DNA from: Emergomyces orientalis
Taxonomy: Eukaryota; Ascomycota; Eurotiomycetes; Onygenales; Ajellomycetaceae
Length of the DNA stretch: 64,000 bases
Direction of reading: 5' to 3'
Assembly: GCA_002110485.1 (NCBI GenBank)
Contig: MOWL01000088.1
Span: 1,364,001 to 1,428,000 of the forward strand
How positions within the stretch are numbered: position 1 is the first letter of the stretch; each line of letters starts with the position of its first letter. The notes under the pieces were generated by a model that worked only from the letters and a program-made list of their open reading frames with translations, had not been told where the DNA came from and did not search any database. Made by a program: the position numbers and the translations under genes. This document shows, in pieces, positions 1 through 10,572 of this stretch.

Positions 1-3000
1 CTCTTGACTGAGTCCACGTTCACTTCATCAGGTTTGATCGAGTCCTCGAATCTTACAAGGTAGCGACTTGCGCTGGCAGAGTTCGAGATTCCAACACATG
101 TTGCTGGGAAATACCCCTGTGGCCGGCCATTGAAAAAGGCAAATACTTTATTTGCCAAAGCTGGGTTATTCAATGATGGTGAAACACATCCTAGTTTTGA
201 GTGCATATGAATCTCCTCGCCTTGGATTGGGTCCGGGCTATCTGCCCTGTCAATCAGTTGTGTAGGAGTTGGTGATGGGCTTTTTGATCTGTGAGCCTCA
301 ATTGTCCCATCAATGCTATGTCTAAGCTGCCGAGAAGTTTCCGTTCTAGAAATGGCCCGCTCTAACGAGTGACTGAGCCAGTGTTTACCGCCCCTTCCCA
401 CCTGCTTTACAGGCTGAGCAGGTGAGCACTCCACATCCCAGACACTTGCAGTTCTTTTGGCTTGGGTTCTCCGGGTTTGCTGAATTACAATAGCGTCCAT
501 CTGCACATGTCGTACTGGTACTGGGGTGGCTGGTTCTGAGATCTCATTCATGGGCTTGCTCGCCTCTATTGCCGGCTGTGGGACCGCGGGCGGCTTCTCA
601 GGGGTAGGAGTTTGGTCCCGGTCTAACAAGTTCGATGAGCTTATGGCTCTTCCATCATTTCCTCGTCTCCTTTTCTGAGCACGAGGTCCTACTTCTCGAG
701 TTATGAATGCGAACTCTCTATCTTCTGCAGAAATAAGTCCAAAGTCTGGTAGAAAATCGGGCAACGATTGACAAGGCGACTGTTCCGCAGCAATTTCAGT
801 CATACTCCGACGCTGACGACCACTAGGGCTTGAAAGTACAGCCGAAATGGTGCGCTGCGGACCACCCCTGGTGAGCAACCCGGGAACTCCAAGACGTCCG
901 CCTGGGGCGCGCGAAAACTGAGGGACAACAGGCAGCTGATCATCATCATGAGTTGGAGAAACTGATGAGTTATTGTTAAATGGCGGGACAGATTTTGAGA
1001 AGTGACTGGATGGAGAGTTTCGATGGTCTGACGGGGAAGTTTCCGGTATTATCTGATGAAAGTCCCTCGCCAGTTTCTTATTCTGCGTCGGTGTTTCCAA
1101 AACGCGAGAAGGTATGGAAGAGGCTTTCGCAGCCCCTGCTGTCTCCCCAGTCGAAGGATTATTATTATCTGATATTTTTGCTTCAGTCTCAGGATATTCT
1201 TTCTGATCTTTCGGTGATTCCACATTTGCAGCAACCTGCTCGTCAGAATCACCCTGTTGATGAGATCTTTGGCGAGACGTCTCCGGAAGATCGGCGTCTG
1301 CAGCGTTATGGTGGGCGCGACAAGCAGATTCTGATGGATCGCGACCTAAACGAGACGGTTGTTCAGAACAGGTGTTCTGTCCATGCGGTCCAAATACAGG
1401 CGAGGACGGTATACATTCTTCTTTCGGCGATTGATCCAAGTGCGTATTTGCCATCCGAGATCGAGGTCTGCCTCTGCGCCTCTTTGAGCCATGATTTAAA
1501 ACCGGTGGATCCAGGGGAATTGGTCCACGGCGATGTGGGCCGAAAACAGGCGACCATGGTATACATTCCTCGTCAGGAGATTGTGCCAAATGTGTACTTA
1601 CCTTCCTGGGTCTGCCTCTGCGCTTTTTTTGACCGTGATCACTGGAAGGTTGGGAATTGGCAATGTTTACGATTTGAGAACCAGTAGGTGTGTTGTTCCT
1701 ACATTCGTTTGTAGTGCTTTGGGGCTGATTCGCTGCTTCCTGGCTATCGCTAGCAGAGCCTGAAACATCCCTAATTAAGTTTCGATGGCTTGCTGAAGAA
1801 TGCAGTTCAAGGACCTGAGAAAGTGCGTCGTGAGCAGAAGCAGTAGTGTCAGCCACATGAAGTGGCCCACTGTCAACATTCTCCTTATCATCTTCTCCCG
1901 AAAGCTGGCACTGTACAAGCCGTTGGTTCTGAGAGACCTCAAGCTCATCCTCCTGTTCGGTTTCCTCCTCACTGTTTCCAGCATTGTGTCTTTCAATAAC
2001 CCCAACATCTTTCACTGTTGAAAGAGCAGCGCCGTGAGGACGGCCATTTCGGGATTCTGTTGGGACCGGCGAGGATTGATCTGTTGCGCTCCTCTTTCCA
2101 CAACCTTTCGAACTAGGTCTAGCGGGGGCGGTTACATTGGCAAACTGCCTTCTCATTTCCTCCTCCGTATATTTTTCCCGTACGTGTTTCCGAACGTAGC
2201 TATCATCCTTTTCAAAGTCGTCGTCACTGGGGCCATTTTCATCCGTCGAATGTAACCGTGCAAGTTTCTCCCGCACAGCCTGCGACTCCTTCATCGGAAC
2301 ATAGTTTGCCTGGGGTTCTAAATACTTCGGACGAGTAATCGAGGATGGAAGGAGAGGCGAGAACATTGTGGTCGTCGTGCCAGTCAACCGGGGCTCAACA
2401 GGGAGATTTGGTGATGGCATATCTGACGAAAGCGGAGGTCCGTTAGTAAAGGGCGAGGAGGGATTTTGGGTTGCATTGAAGACCTGAGACAAGGCCATAA
2501 CAGTGCTACCGTTATGGCATTCGCTGCTAAAGGGGTAACGTGGGAGTACTGGCGTAGTTGAGACCTCCGGCTGTGAGCTTCGACGATTCTGTGTAGCTGG
2601 GGTTCGACTAATGAAGCGTTGAGATTCGGGGAAATGCTGATATTGGGTTGGAGATGAGACTCCACCAACGATGTCAAGGTCCTCTGGCTGTTCATCCTCG
2701 TCAACAAACTCACGGTTTGCAACAGGGGTTTCCCCAAAGGCGGCCAGTAGATCCAGATGGCCTGTATCACCCTCATGCAGAGTCGCGTCCCTTGCCATTA
2801 TATCATCTTCTTCACCCTCCTGTTGTTTCGGACATGCGTGGTTTAATCTCGCCTTGCTCAAGAAACTCTCAAAGACTGATTGAGAAATTGGCTGCGTATC
2901 GCTTGGTAAACTGCCCGTTGCTGTCGCCATCTTCTTATTTGGCGGCTCCGGGGCGGGGCTGTACCCAGCATCAGACTGCAACGGCCGATTCGTTGTGATA

Positions 3001-3157
3001 TTCAAAGACGTCGTAGCATAGCTCTGCTTAGGAAAACCACGGTGGAAATCTGTACAGTTGGGTTATATTAGAATAGATGTTGAAACACGTCCAACAGTCT
3101 CCAGAGTGATAGAAATCTCGTTGCCCAAGTAGCTCACGTCTTACGCCACTCCACCAT
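1..3157 (-). CDS. Rad9/Crb2/53BP1-type DNA damage checkpoint mediator, N-terminal part (cut by window edge)
   Basis: Open minus-strand frame running off the left edge; about 1,020 residues are visible. Proposed exons are 3157-3145 (ATG, 4 codons plus one base) and 3049-1, joined across a 95-base GTAAGA...TACAG intron; an in-frame ATG at 2930 is the alternative start. The protein is long and low in complexity, with SQ/TQ and SP sites of the kind checkpoint and cyclin kinases use. It ends in the window with a Tudor-like segment (VFAFFNGRPQGYFPATCVG, then YLVRFED) at about 160-10. Rad9, Crb2 and 53BP1 mediators carry such a Tudor followed by BRCT repeats, which would lie to the left. Known role of the family: binding methylated histones and bringing checkpoint kinases to breaks. 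Two RGRPR AT-hook-like motifs sit in a duplicated module at 1380-1645. Family call fairly firm; the first exon is inference. Confidence 0.75.
1380..1645 (-). repeat. In-frame duplicated AT-hook/SP module inside the checkpoint mediator gene
   Basis: Two copies of a module of about 48 codons lie next to each other, at about 1645-1535 and 1495-1380. Each encodes a basic KRR(R)GRPR stretch, a short linker with THL and QSP, then EECIP, SPVFGPH. The AT-hook bases repeat at a distance of 144 nt; the later ggtatacattc block repeats at 150 nt, so a 6-base in-frame indel separates the copies. Confidence 0.8.
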
Positions 3158-3986
3158 CGTTCCAAAACTATCCTCACCTCGTAATTGTAAATTTTTAGAC
3201 ACGTCCAGTTTGGATTGTTCCTGTCAAGCGATTAACATCAATTAGCGCGATTTTACGCCCAGACAAGGATATTTATCACACCACGTAAGGGAAAAAGAAG
3301 AATTCATGAAAAAAGACCACGTACATCAGCCAAGCCAAGGGCGGCCTGCTTCAGATAGTCGAGATCAAGGCTATCATCTTGAGTCTCCATGGCTGGGGTA
3401 TATAGAGGGGACGGAGAAGCCTCCCCAGATCAGCGCTACCACCCGTTTCAAGGTGCCAATTGCGCTGCTCAGTAACATGTGTGGTCGTATTTAAATTGTA
3501 ACTTATTACTGATCCATGTTACCCGAAGCGGTAATTAGTCGCGACATCGAACGCGACTGCGGGATGCACGCGGTCACGTGGGTTGTCACAATTATACCCG
3601 ATTGGGCCGTATCTAATCTCAAAAATCCATGGTTTCTCCGTGTTAAATGGCTAGTACACTCTCAATTTAATCTACTTCGCAAAAGTATTGCTCCGTTCGT
3701 ATACTACGTTTCCCGTGGATGATGGGGTTGACTTGCAGCGGTTGTAGAAGGTAATTTTTGAAGATCACAACCTTCTCAAAATTGCGGAATTGAAAACATA
3801 TCGGGTTCATTACACTCGTTTTTTCAGAGTCGCTATATACAGCTGTACGTACATTCATACGTGCTAGTTTAGAACAGTATCCATGACTGAAATGCAATGC
3901 TTTTGAATGAACATGTGTTCCAAAAGGCCCAAGTCAATTAACCCGTGCTGCCCTTCCATGAGCAATGAGGCAAGAGGAAGCCACTT
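3158..3986. other. Intergenic: upstream of the checkpoint gene, downstream of SEN2
   Basis: About 830 bases with only short chance frames. It should hold the promoter of the minus-strand checkpoint gene and the 3' end of the SEN2 transcript. I recognise no further element. Confidence 0.6.
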
Positions 3987-5483
3987 TTAATCCCTACTCC
4001 GATTCGGTACCCATCGTTTGACACTCATTTCACGGACCTTGTACGTTCTCAGCAGCGCACCAATATCCAGTTCACCACATTCACCATCCGCATCGGTAAG
4101 CTGAGGGGGAGGGGAAGGAGGCGGCACTTCTACATAACATAGTACTAAACTCTTCTTGACCTGAGCTTGGACTCTGTTCACGCAGTGTAGCCACCACCAA
4201 GTTCGACCCTCCTTTTTCGCGACCCTCTGTCTCCTTTCCTCAGTCGCTGTCCAGTAGGGGTCGGAGTAAGCAGGAAGCAGACAGACTGCGAACTCAGCAT
4301 GGGAGAATACCGGCCCGCGGTTATAGAGAAGGTAATCGACACCGAACTTCACACCAGAGCGGATGACCCAGCCGAGCGAGCGGAAATGATGGTATACGAC
4401 GTAAGATAGCATAAACGGGTCATCTGGTTCGGCGGGGACAGATGGCTCTCGTGGTGGGAAATAGGAATGTTGGCGGAGGAGAGGCAAGAGGGAAGAAGCG
4501 GAGAGGATTGAGGTGCGGTGGCTGTTATACACTTGTAGGACACCTAGACCGTAGACGAGAAAGAAGGTTTCTTCGTTCGACAATTGGAGATGTTCTTCAT
4601 TTTTGAGGACTGGGGTATGCTCAGGTTCGTGTATGGGAGGGATTGAAGGTTCAGGTAAATATGATAGAGTATCCTCAGCAATATTATATTCCTTTTGCTC
4701 GACTACTGGCGAGAAGCGCACGGTCTTAACCCCATTTGACGGTTCAATTTCAACATTTCCATTGGCTATGTCTTGTTTAGGGGTGGAGAAATTTGTTGCT
4801 GTCACTATGGACATTTGGTCACGATATTCTTGGGGCTGTTCATCCAGGCGGACAACTGCGGCGCCATTAACGGGGGTTTCTAGGGTTGATAAAGCTTTAT
4901 CGAGTTGAGTAGATTGAAAATCACCACCAGCATCACGCGATTGTGCTTCCGCTTTCAGCTGTTCCGCAATAGCCTCCTTTTCCTTCCTAGCTCTCTCAAG
5001 TTTGCGCTCCCGTCGCTCTACTCTTCTCTTCCCCGTAACCTCCTCACTCGTAGCATCGCCAGTCAATCCTCTTCTATTTTTCTCTCGATCTAACCAACTT
5101 GGCTCACTCCTACTCAAGCTACCCTTCCCAAAAAATCCCATCTCCCACAGCGCACGTATCGCTTTCGCGTCAGTGACATGGATTGAAGATGTTGCCGGGT
5201 CAAAGTATGCGGTGTAGATGTGCTGGTGAGGAGGAGAAATAATGTATGTGAGATACGATAGGGCTATGCTAATTAGAGAGAGGGGATTATGGGGAATTAG
5301 AGGAGGTAAGGAGTGGACATGGAGAGGTAGAGGGAAACGGTGGAGATATTTGTAATTGGGCCGCCGGGGTCGCGGAGGACGGGGTTTAATTGAATCTCTT
5401 TGAGGCTCCAAATTGCTATTATTATTGGAGTCTGTAGGTTCATTTGAAAATGTCGAAGTGACGGTCGTGGTAGATAAAGCCAT
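3987..5483 (-). CDS. SEN2: tRNA-splicing endonuclease subunit Sen2 (catalytic)
   Basis: Single exon of 498 residues starting at ATG 5483. Sen2 is one of the two catalytic subunits of the four-subunit tRNA-splicing endonuclease and cuts the 5' splice site of intron-bearing pre-tRNAs. The C-terminal nuclease fold is clear: YVVYHHFRSLGWVIRSGVKF at about 361-380, then YNRGPVFSHAEF with the catalytic pair Tyr387 and His395, spaced eight apart as in yeast Sen2, and Lys443/444 (VKKSLVLCYVE) as the third catalytic residue. The N-terminal half has a Pro/Arg-rich leader and a charged coiled-coil-like region at about 140-180. The stop is at 3987. It lies divergently to NOP10. Length is normal for filamentous fungi and no catalytic residue is missing. 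Confidence 0.93.
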   Translation of the reverse strand: MALSTTTVTSTFSNEPTDSNNNSNLEPQRDSIKPRPPRPRRPNYKYLHRFPLPLHVHSLPPLIPHNPLSLISIALSYLTYIISPPHQHIYTAYFDPATSSIHVTDAKAIRALWEMGFFGKGSLSRSEPSWLDREKNRRGLTGDATSEEVTGKRRVERRERKLERARKEKEAIAEQLKAEAQSRDAGGDFQSTQLDKALSTLETPVNGAAVVRLDEQPQEYRDQMSIVTATNFSTPKQDIANGNVEIEPSNGVKTVRFSPVVEQKEYNIAEDTLSYLPEPSIPPIHEPEHTPVLKNEEHLQLSNEETFFLVYGLGVLQVYNSHRTSILSASSLLPLLRQHSYFPPREPSVPAEPDDPFMLSYVVYHHFRSLGWVIRSGVKFGVDYLLYNRGPVFSHAEFAVCLLPAYSDPYWTATEERRQRVAKKEGRTWWWLHCVNRVQAQVKKSLVLCYVEVPPPSPPPQLTDADGECGELDIGALLRTYKVREMSVKRWVPNRSRD

Positions 5484-6363
5484 TATGAATAGAGCATAGC
5501 TCGGAAGGCGACCACTCGCAAAATGGCGTAACTGGACAAAAATATTGAGTCAGAATTAAAAGTTGTAATCGAAATCTCCACCATGCACTGAATAGCAGCA
5601 ATAAAAATATAGGCAAAATAAAAAGATTGGTAGGGTTCCTCAGATACCGTTGTAGTCATAAAGAGCCAGCATTGACAACAGCTAGAAATCAGTGCCACTG
5701 CCTAGGCTACTATGGGTGTCATCACAGGAAACAGAAGGGGACACACATGATATTTCGAATACCAAACCAGATCCACATTCAATTTCATCAGTAGGAGGAA
5801 ACAATGTCACTTACAAGGTCTTTTTATCAACTATTTACACCCAGAGGGGAGTGCTCAGTCAGCGTGTTAAACCTATGACACAACCTTCCTGCGTAACTAA
5901 TAGTATTATAGTTCTTAAAACCTTGTTGGTGTTAGTAGTTGTGATACAGGCGCTTTGATATACCAACTAGTCCCCAGCATATACAGGAGGAAGAGCAAGT
6001 TGTGTTGGGTAAAGAATGCAAGATGGTGGGAGAATAAGAAATATTAAAGCGTTGAAGTCGGTGGAAATTTTCCAGCTACTCAAGCTTAGCTCGGCTGTTT
6101 AGCGCCGGTCGGCAAAACCTTCCTGTTTCGCTCAACCTAACCGCATCACCAGAAAATAATTTTTGTGTTGCCAACGAGTGAAATTTGTATCGTTCCACCG
6201 AACCTGCAATTTCCACCATAATTTCTGGCCAGCCACCTAGACAGACAAGATCTCTCAGAACTTATTTATTACCCTTTAGAGTCGTCTTAACACTCTCAGT
6301 CAAGTAAGATACTGTCACTGCCACACCCTGTATATGAACAGGCCGTTAACCACTCTCCACAGC
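5484..6363. promoter_or_regulatory. Divergent intergenic region between SEN2 and NOP10
   Basis: About 880 bases between two divergently transcribed RNA-processing genes, so promoters of both must lie here. Only short chance frames are present and no TATA box stands out close to either start. Shared regulation is possible but inferred from arrangement alone. Confidence 0.5.
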
Positions 6364-6700
6364 ATGCATCTCATGTATACCCTCGACAACGAAGGCAAGC
6401 GCATCTACACACTAAAAAAGGTGCTGGATGGCCAGGTCACGAAATCCGCACATCCCGCCAGATTCTCGCCAGATGACAAGTACTCCAGGTTAGTTTTGAG
6501 ATGAAAATATACCTCTTGAGCTGCGAAACTAACTAGCTTCTACAGACAACGAGTTACATTGAAGAAGCGATACGGACTGCTCTTGACTCAACAGCCTGGT
6601 ACGTGGACGAAAAACACAAGCTGCTCATCTATTTTTCTATTTGATTGGTGGAGCTAAAGCTAACCTCATCTACTTTCGCGAATCAGAACCGAAGATGTGA
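6364..6700 (+). CDS. NOP10: H/ACA snoRNP protein Nop10
   Basis: Tiny three-exon gene too short for a simple ORF scan: 6364-6488, 6546-6598, 6687-6700, giving 63 residues and a stop. The protein begins MHLMYTLDNEGKRIYTLKK and continues with the near-invariant SAHPARFSPDDKYSRQR and VTLKKRYGLL, ending EPKM. Nop10 is a core protein of H/ACA ribonucleoproteins, which guide pseudouridylation of rRNA and also help in rRNA processing; it contacts the Cbf5/dyskerin pseudouridine synthase in the nucleolus. Both introns have GT-AG ends (GTTAGT, GTACGT) and CTAAC branch sites. If the second intron were retained the frame would read on to a stop about 60 bases later with an unrelated tail, so the spliced version is preferred. 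Confidence 0.95.
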
Positions 6701-7160
6701 ACTTTTTTAGCGATAATTGATATCAAGGCGAATGGCGTTTATCTTGTGTGGTGACGGAAAGGGGGTGGTTTAAAAAGTGACCCATACTATAATTAGTCTG
6801 TCTATCTATTGTTTATCTATTGCTGCACGGTTTTTTTTTGGTGGGCTCCGCTCCAGGCTACGCTTTCAAATTACTCTAAGAGGTTGAGTCAATGAAGCAA
6901 TGGCATTCGAATTCAGATGCCATTTGACATACCTCGTATGCGACATTGTGCAGTAAATTACACATGCAGTTTCTCGAGCCTTGAAGCCATGACGATACGA
7001 ATTTATATTTGTGATGTCTTCTATGTCTTTTAGTTCCCCCCGGCATTAGTAACAAAAATAAAATCGTGAAGAAGTATAGGCTATAAAGAAAATTATACCC
7101 TCTCCCATATTTATAAAAACCCGTAAATGCAGTCAAATAAATACCCCCCAAAAAATAGCT
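6701..7160. other. Convergent 3' intergenic region, NOP10/NOB1
   Basis: About 460 AT-rich bases between two genes that converge tail to tail. It contains a T-tract at about 6831 and no supported gene. Terminators and poly(A) sites of both genes should lie here. Confidence 0.6.
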
Positions 7161-8438
7161 TCATCTCCTCTTTGAATTAACCGCCTTCCCCGCCCCCACC
7201 TTAACCCTCCCACCGCCCTTCATCCTCTCCCCAGTCACAATCCCGGGCAGAAAATCATCATCCATGAGATCCCTCTCCTTTCTCGCCCTCCTACCCTCCT
7301 CTGCCACCGCCCTCACATATTCCTTCTGATCCTCGGCCAAGATCAAGCCAGTTCCCCAACCTCCCTGTCCGCCACCCCCCTTCCACTTCCCATTCGACGT
7401 TCCCGCCGTCGGTTTCGGAATACTATACCTATCTCCCCTCGTATTCCATTGCATATTCTTCCTGAGATGGAGTTTAAACACGCCACCAGCGGACGTGGAA
7501 CAAGAGACGCGGGTTAGCGTCGGTTTGCCGCATCGTGCGCAAAATTGCTTGTCCATTTCTTTGGTTGTGGTAAAGCAACCGTGGCAACGGAGGATGTAGG
7601 AGTTTAGGCGGCGGATGCGCTGCATGTTGTTGGGCGAGAGGAGGTTGAGGTTCATCCGCAGCAGGACATTTTGCATGGCGAAGTCGCCGGTGATGGTTGC
7701 GACTTGCATAGTTTTGGTTTCAGCAGAGGCCGCGGCTGCCGCGGCGTCTATTACTTGGCGCTTTTTTATGTTGGAGGGAGTGATCCAGCCTTCATCATCG
7801 TCGTCATTGTCAGATTCGTCAGTTTGCGTCTGTGTTGCGTCTTGGGCAGAAAATTCGCCCGCTTGCGTTTCGTCAGCACCTTGCGGGGTATCTACGGAAT
7901 CCTCTTGGGTCTCTGGCTGCTTATGATCTAAGGTTGTTTGTGCCAGGTCGTCTGTAACATTTTCGACGGAATTTTCCACCCTTGAGTCCGGTTCACCAAC
8001 AGCCTCATCCCCAACGGCGTCGCTAGTTCCCTCCCCTTCCTCCACCTTTGCAGGTGGCATCCCATTAATCCTCTTCTGTCCAGGTTCCCTCCTCAGTCTC
8101 CAATCGCCCCCATTCCTCTCGCACTCAACCTCATATGCCAGCGCCAAAATCTCCAAATCTTGTCTGCTCAGCACTGCCCTATCACCCGTTTTCCGTGCAA
8201 ACTCCGCCACGAACTTCATGGAGTCCGGTTTGGGCGTGCGCTGTGTGAGAAAAGGGAGGTAGAGCGTCTCAAGTCTAGAGCGTGCAGCGAGGTCCCTGAT
8301 TTCGGAGATGACAGCGGGAGTGGTGATGAGGGCGTGCGACTGGGCAAGCAGAGTTGATATCGGGGGCACATTGCGGATGAGGGGTGCAGCGTCGAGGATT
8401 ATGGTGTGGATCGGTTTGGCGGGATTAGGATCAGCCAT
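7161..8438 (-). CDS. NOB1: Nob1, endonuclease maturing the 3' end of 18S rRNA
   Basis: Single exon, 425 residues, ATG 8438. Nob1 cuts 20S pre-rRNA at site D in late cytoplasmic 40S maturation. An N-terminal PIN domain (about 10-110) shows the acidic residues of the fold: Asp16 in HTIILDAAPLI, Glu46 in AVISEIRDL, Asp86 and Asp94 in TGDRAVLSRQDLEIL. An acidic insert (about 130-220) follows, as in fungal relatives, then TGDFAMQNVLLRMNL (about 250-264). A zinc ribbon has Cys285-x2-Cys288 and Cys300-x2-Cys303. A Gly-rich stretch and a basic C-terminus complete it. It is convergent with NOP10, another nucleolar rRNA factor. No intron or damage seen. Confidence 0.95.
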   Translation of the reverse strand: MADPNPAKPIHTIILDAAPLIRNVPPISTLLAQSHALITTPAVISEIRDLAARSRLETLYLPFLTQRTPKPDSMKFVAEFARKTGDRAVLSRQDLEILALAYEVECERNGGDWRLRREPGQKRINGMPPAKVEEGEGTSDAVGDEAVGEPDSRVENSVENVTDDLAQTTLDHKQPETQEDSVDTPQGADETQAGEFSAQDATQTQTDESDNDDDDEGWITPSNIKKRQVIDAAAAAASAETKTMQVATITGDFAMQNVLLRMNLNLLSPNNMQRIRRLNSYILRCHGCFTTTKEMDKQFCARCGKPTLTRVSCSTSAGGVFKLHLRKNMQWNTRGDRYSIPKPTAGTSNGKWKGGGGQGGWGTGLILAEDQKEYVRAVAEEGRRARKERDLMDDDFLPGIVTGERMKGGGRVKVGAGKAVNSKRR

Positions 8439-8994
8439 GGTTGTAGGTATTTGAACTTTTCACACACTTCCTATTTTCATGGGCATGTTCTACGGCATAA
8501 AAACAGTATGTGTGTGGGGTATATTGGATGCGAGCGTTATGGTACAGTTCGTTTTTGCGTTGGTGGATAATTTTTTGTTCTGTTAGCACGGGTTTTGGTA
8601 GTGGTGGTCTGTGCGTTAGGTTATCTTATCTTAGCGCCAGTAAAATTAAAGCAAGCATTGATCTGTCGATTTGGAAAGAAGTAAATAAGAATCAAAAGTA
8701 ACTACGGTTTAGAAAACAGATCAATTCAAACAATTCAGCTCTTCTAGGGTTGAACCCGAAATTTATATTGATTCTATTGCGGTCAAAACAATACATTTGT
8801 CAAGCTACCCCAGAAACGGTATTCCGGAGCTGCACTGACATTTACTCCGTAGGCCCAAAAAAAAGATAAAAAAAAAAAAAAATAACACACCGAAATATCA
8901 ATTATGAGCCAATAAGCCCAGTCGCAATATATCCCCATACGCAACAGTGTATCACCAGAAGTTACTAACCACTATCATCCATCCTTCGGGAGAT
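8439..8994. other. Intergenic: NOB1 promoter and 3' end of the aminopeptidase gene
   Basis: About 555 bases with an A-tract near 8863-8881 and one copy of the recurring 9-mer TACTCCGTA at 8843-8851. No gene supported. Confidence 0.55.
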
Positions 8995-10572
8995 CTAAAA
9001 GTCTTTGAATTCCCGATCCACTTCCTCAAAGTGATCGAAGAACCCTTTAAACAGCTTGACACCCAGCCCAGGATCCAAGTTCCCCGTCGTTGCACGGATG
9101 CTATGCATACTCAGCTGGGGAATACCAGCATCCACCGCTCTCATTCCAATCCGAGCACTCGTCATAGGTCCAATCGTTCCTCCGCTGCGGCTGTCGTTGC
9201 GGATTTGGAACACTTGCAAAGTAGAGCCACACTTATCAGCAACACGTTGTAAAATAGACGTGCTGACGCTGTCAGTGGTCATGTGTCCGTTGGGGTCGGC
9301 AGATATTGCTACACCAACGTTCAATCTGGGAGCGTGGTTTTCCAAGTAGATATTTAGGAAGTTGGGGTTCACAGCGTGGATAACATCAGAGGAAAGAAGA
9401 AAACTATTTGCAACCGTCTGTGAAAGCACGTTGGGGCCATATGAGGATGCAAAGGCCTCTGTAATCCGCTCCACGACGCTGCTCATGTAGTTTGAGCGGG
9501 CGCCCTGGCGCATCAGACTGCCGACCTCCTCTCCATCAAACATGCCTACCATCTTGACGATGCCACTAGACGCGCTATCTGGAGAAGCCAGAAGAGCTTC
9601 CTGGGCACTATAGCAGCAGAGCTTGTCGTCAATGCGTCCAGCAAAGATGAACTCCTTATCCAGCCCACCAACCTGCGCAGCCTGGGTATCAAATAGCTCG
9701 AGCTCCCAGTTGACAATGGTGCTTAAGTCAGAAACACCCAGCTGCTTTGCAATGGCCTTGATCAGTCTAGGTGGCTGAGTAGCTGCAAAAGTGCCTTGCT
9801 TAATCTCGTCATCTACCCGGGCACCACTCCCCTCGTTCCCAAAAAGATCCGAATTATCTAATCCAATTATCGGCACCGCCTGTGTCTCCTTATTAAATGG
9901 GCCCTGAGAGGGTGTGCCAAAGTGCACGGCAAGCGTTGGGATCCTCGCAATGGGCCAATCTAACTTCACCAGCTTCGATTCAACAACACCCGTCTCCGCA
10001 TCACGAACAAGAACGCGCCCGCCAATCCCTAGGTCACGATCCCACCATGTCGAACTCAACGAGCCAGCATACGGCGCAACGCCCATCTGCACAAAACCTG
10101 CCTTGTTACCCAGTTTAGAAACAGGCTTCAGTTTCGCGCACAGGGCGTCGACGTGTCCCGCAACGATTCCAAAGCCGTTGCCGCTCTCATAGTCGGAGCC
10201 AATGGTGAAGGCTATCAAGGAGCTTCCGTTACGAGAGCAGTAGTATTTCCCGCCGCGTTTGAGGGTGGAGGACCAGACGTCACGTTCTGACAAACGGGTG
10301 AAACCGTGGTCGTCGAGCTGGGAGCAGAAGCTGGCAACGGCGTGGAAGATGGTGGGATTGGAGGTCATGAAATCGCAAAAGGGTTGAGCATAGGATTCTG
10401 GTGAAGTGGGAGAAGGTTCTGGGCCAGCATCTTCAACTGCCAGTTCTTGGTACTGAGGTTGAGGTTGGGGTTGGGGTTGGGGTTGGGTGGGTCGACGAGG
10501 AAGGTCGGTTCTGACCTGGGAACGCAGGCTGGAATTAGACGCACGGAGGCTGGGTTGTAATTTCCGAGTCAT
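8995..10572 (-). CDS. M18 metallo-aminopeptidase, Ape1/Lap4 (vacuolar aminopeptidase I) type
   Basis: Single exon, 525 residues, ATG 10572. M18 aminopeptidases are dodecameric two-zinc enzymes that remove N-terminal residues. Likely zinc ligands and catalytic residues are His140 (AGHVDALCAKLKP), Asp315/316 (AGRIDDKLCCYSA), Glu348/349 (FDGEEVGS), Asp396 (SSDVIHAVNPNF) and His490 (QLSMHSIRATTG). The wording around the first histidine (GHxDAL, LKPVS) and WWDRDLGIGGR resembles yeast Ape1 more than the aspartyl aminopeptidase Ape4, which has GHTDSP. That suggests a vacuolar enzyme delivered by the Cvt or autophagy route, but location is inference. The first 45 residues are basic and include a (Pro-Gln)5 run encoded by a GGTTGG-type microsatellite; in yeast this region is the targeting propeptide. 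It lies in tandem with the GH71 gene. Confidence 0.9.
   Translation of the reverse strand: MTRKLQPSLRASNSSLRSQVRTDLPRRPTQPQPQPQPQPQYQELAVEDAGPEPSPTSPESYAQPFCDFMTSNPTIFHAVASFCSQLDDHGFTRLSERDVWSSTLKRGGKYYCSRNGSSLIAFTIGSDYESGNGFGIVAGHVDALCAKLKPVSKLGNKAGFVQMGVAPYAGSLSSTWWDRDLGIGGRVLVRDAETGVVESKLVKLDWPIARIPTLAVHFGTPSQGPFNKETQAVPIIGLDNSDLFGNEGSGARVDDEIKQGTFAATQPPRLIKAIAKQLGVSDLSTIVNWELELFDTQAAQVGGLDKEFIFAGRIDDKLCCYSAQEALLASPDSASSGIVKMVGMFDGEEVGSLMRQGARSNYMSSVVERITEAFASSYGPNVLSQTVANSFLLSSDVIHAVNPNFLNIYLENHAPRLNVGVAISADPNGHMTTDSVSTSILQRVADKCGSTLQVFQIRNDSRSGGTIGPMTSARIGMRAVDAGIPQLSMHSIRATTGNLDPGLGVKLFKGFFDHFEEVDREFKDF

Noticed and set aside
7615..7931. Plus-strand frames of 86 and 103 codons inside NOB1
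   Set aside because: Shadows of the NOB1 coding sequence in other frames.
10455..10490. GGGGTT repeats resembling a ciliate telomere
   Set aside because: They are in frame within the aminopeptidase gene and encode Pro-Gln; a coding microsatellite, not a telomere.
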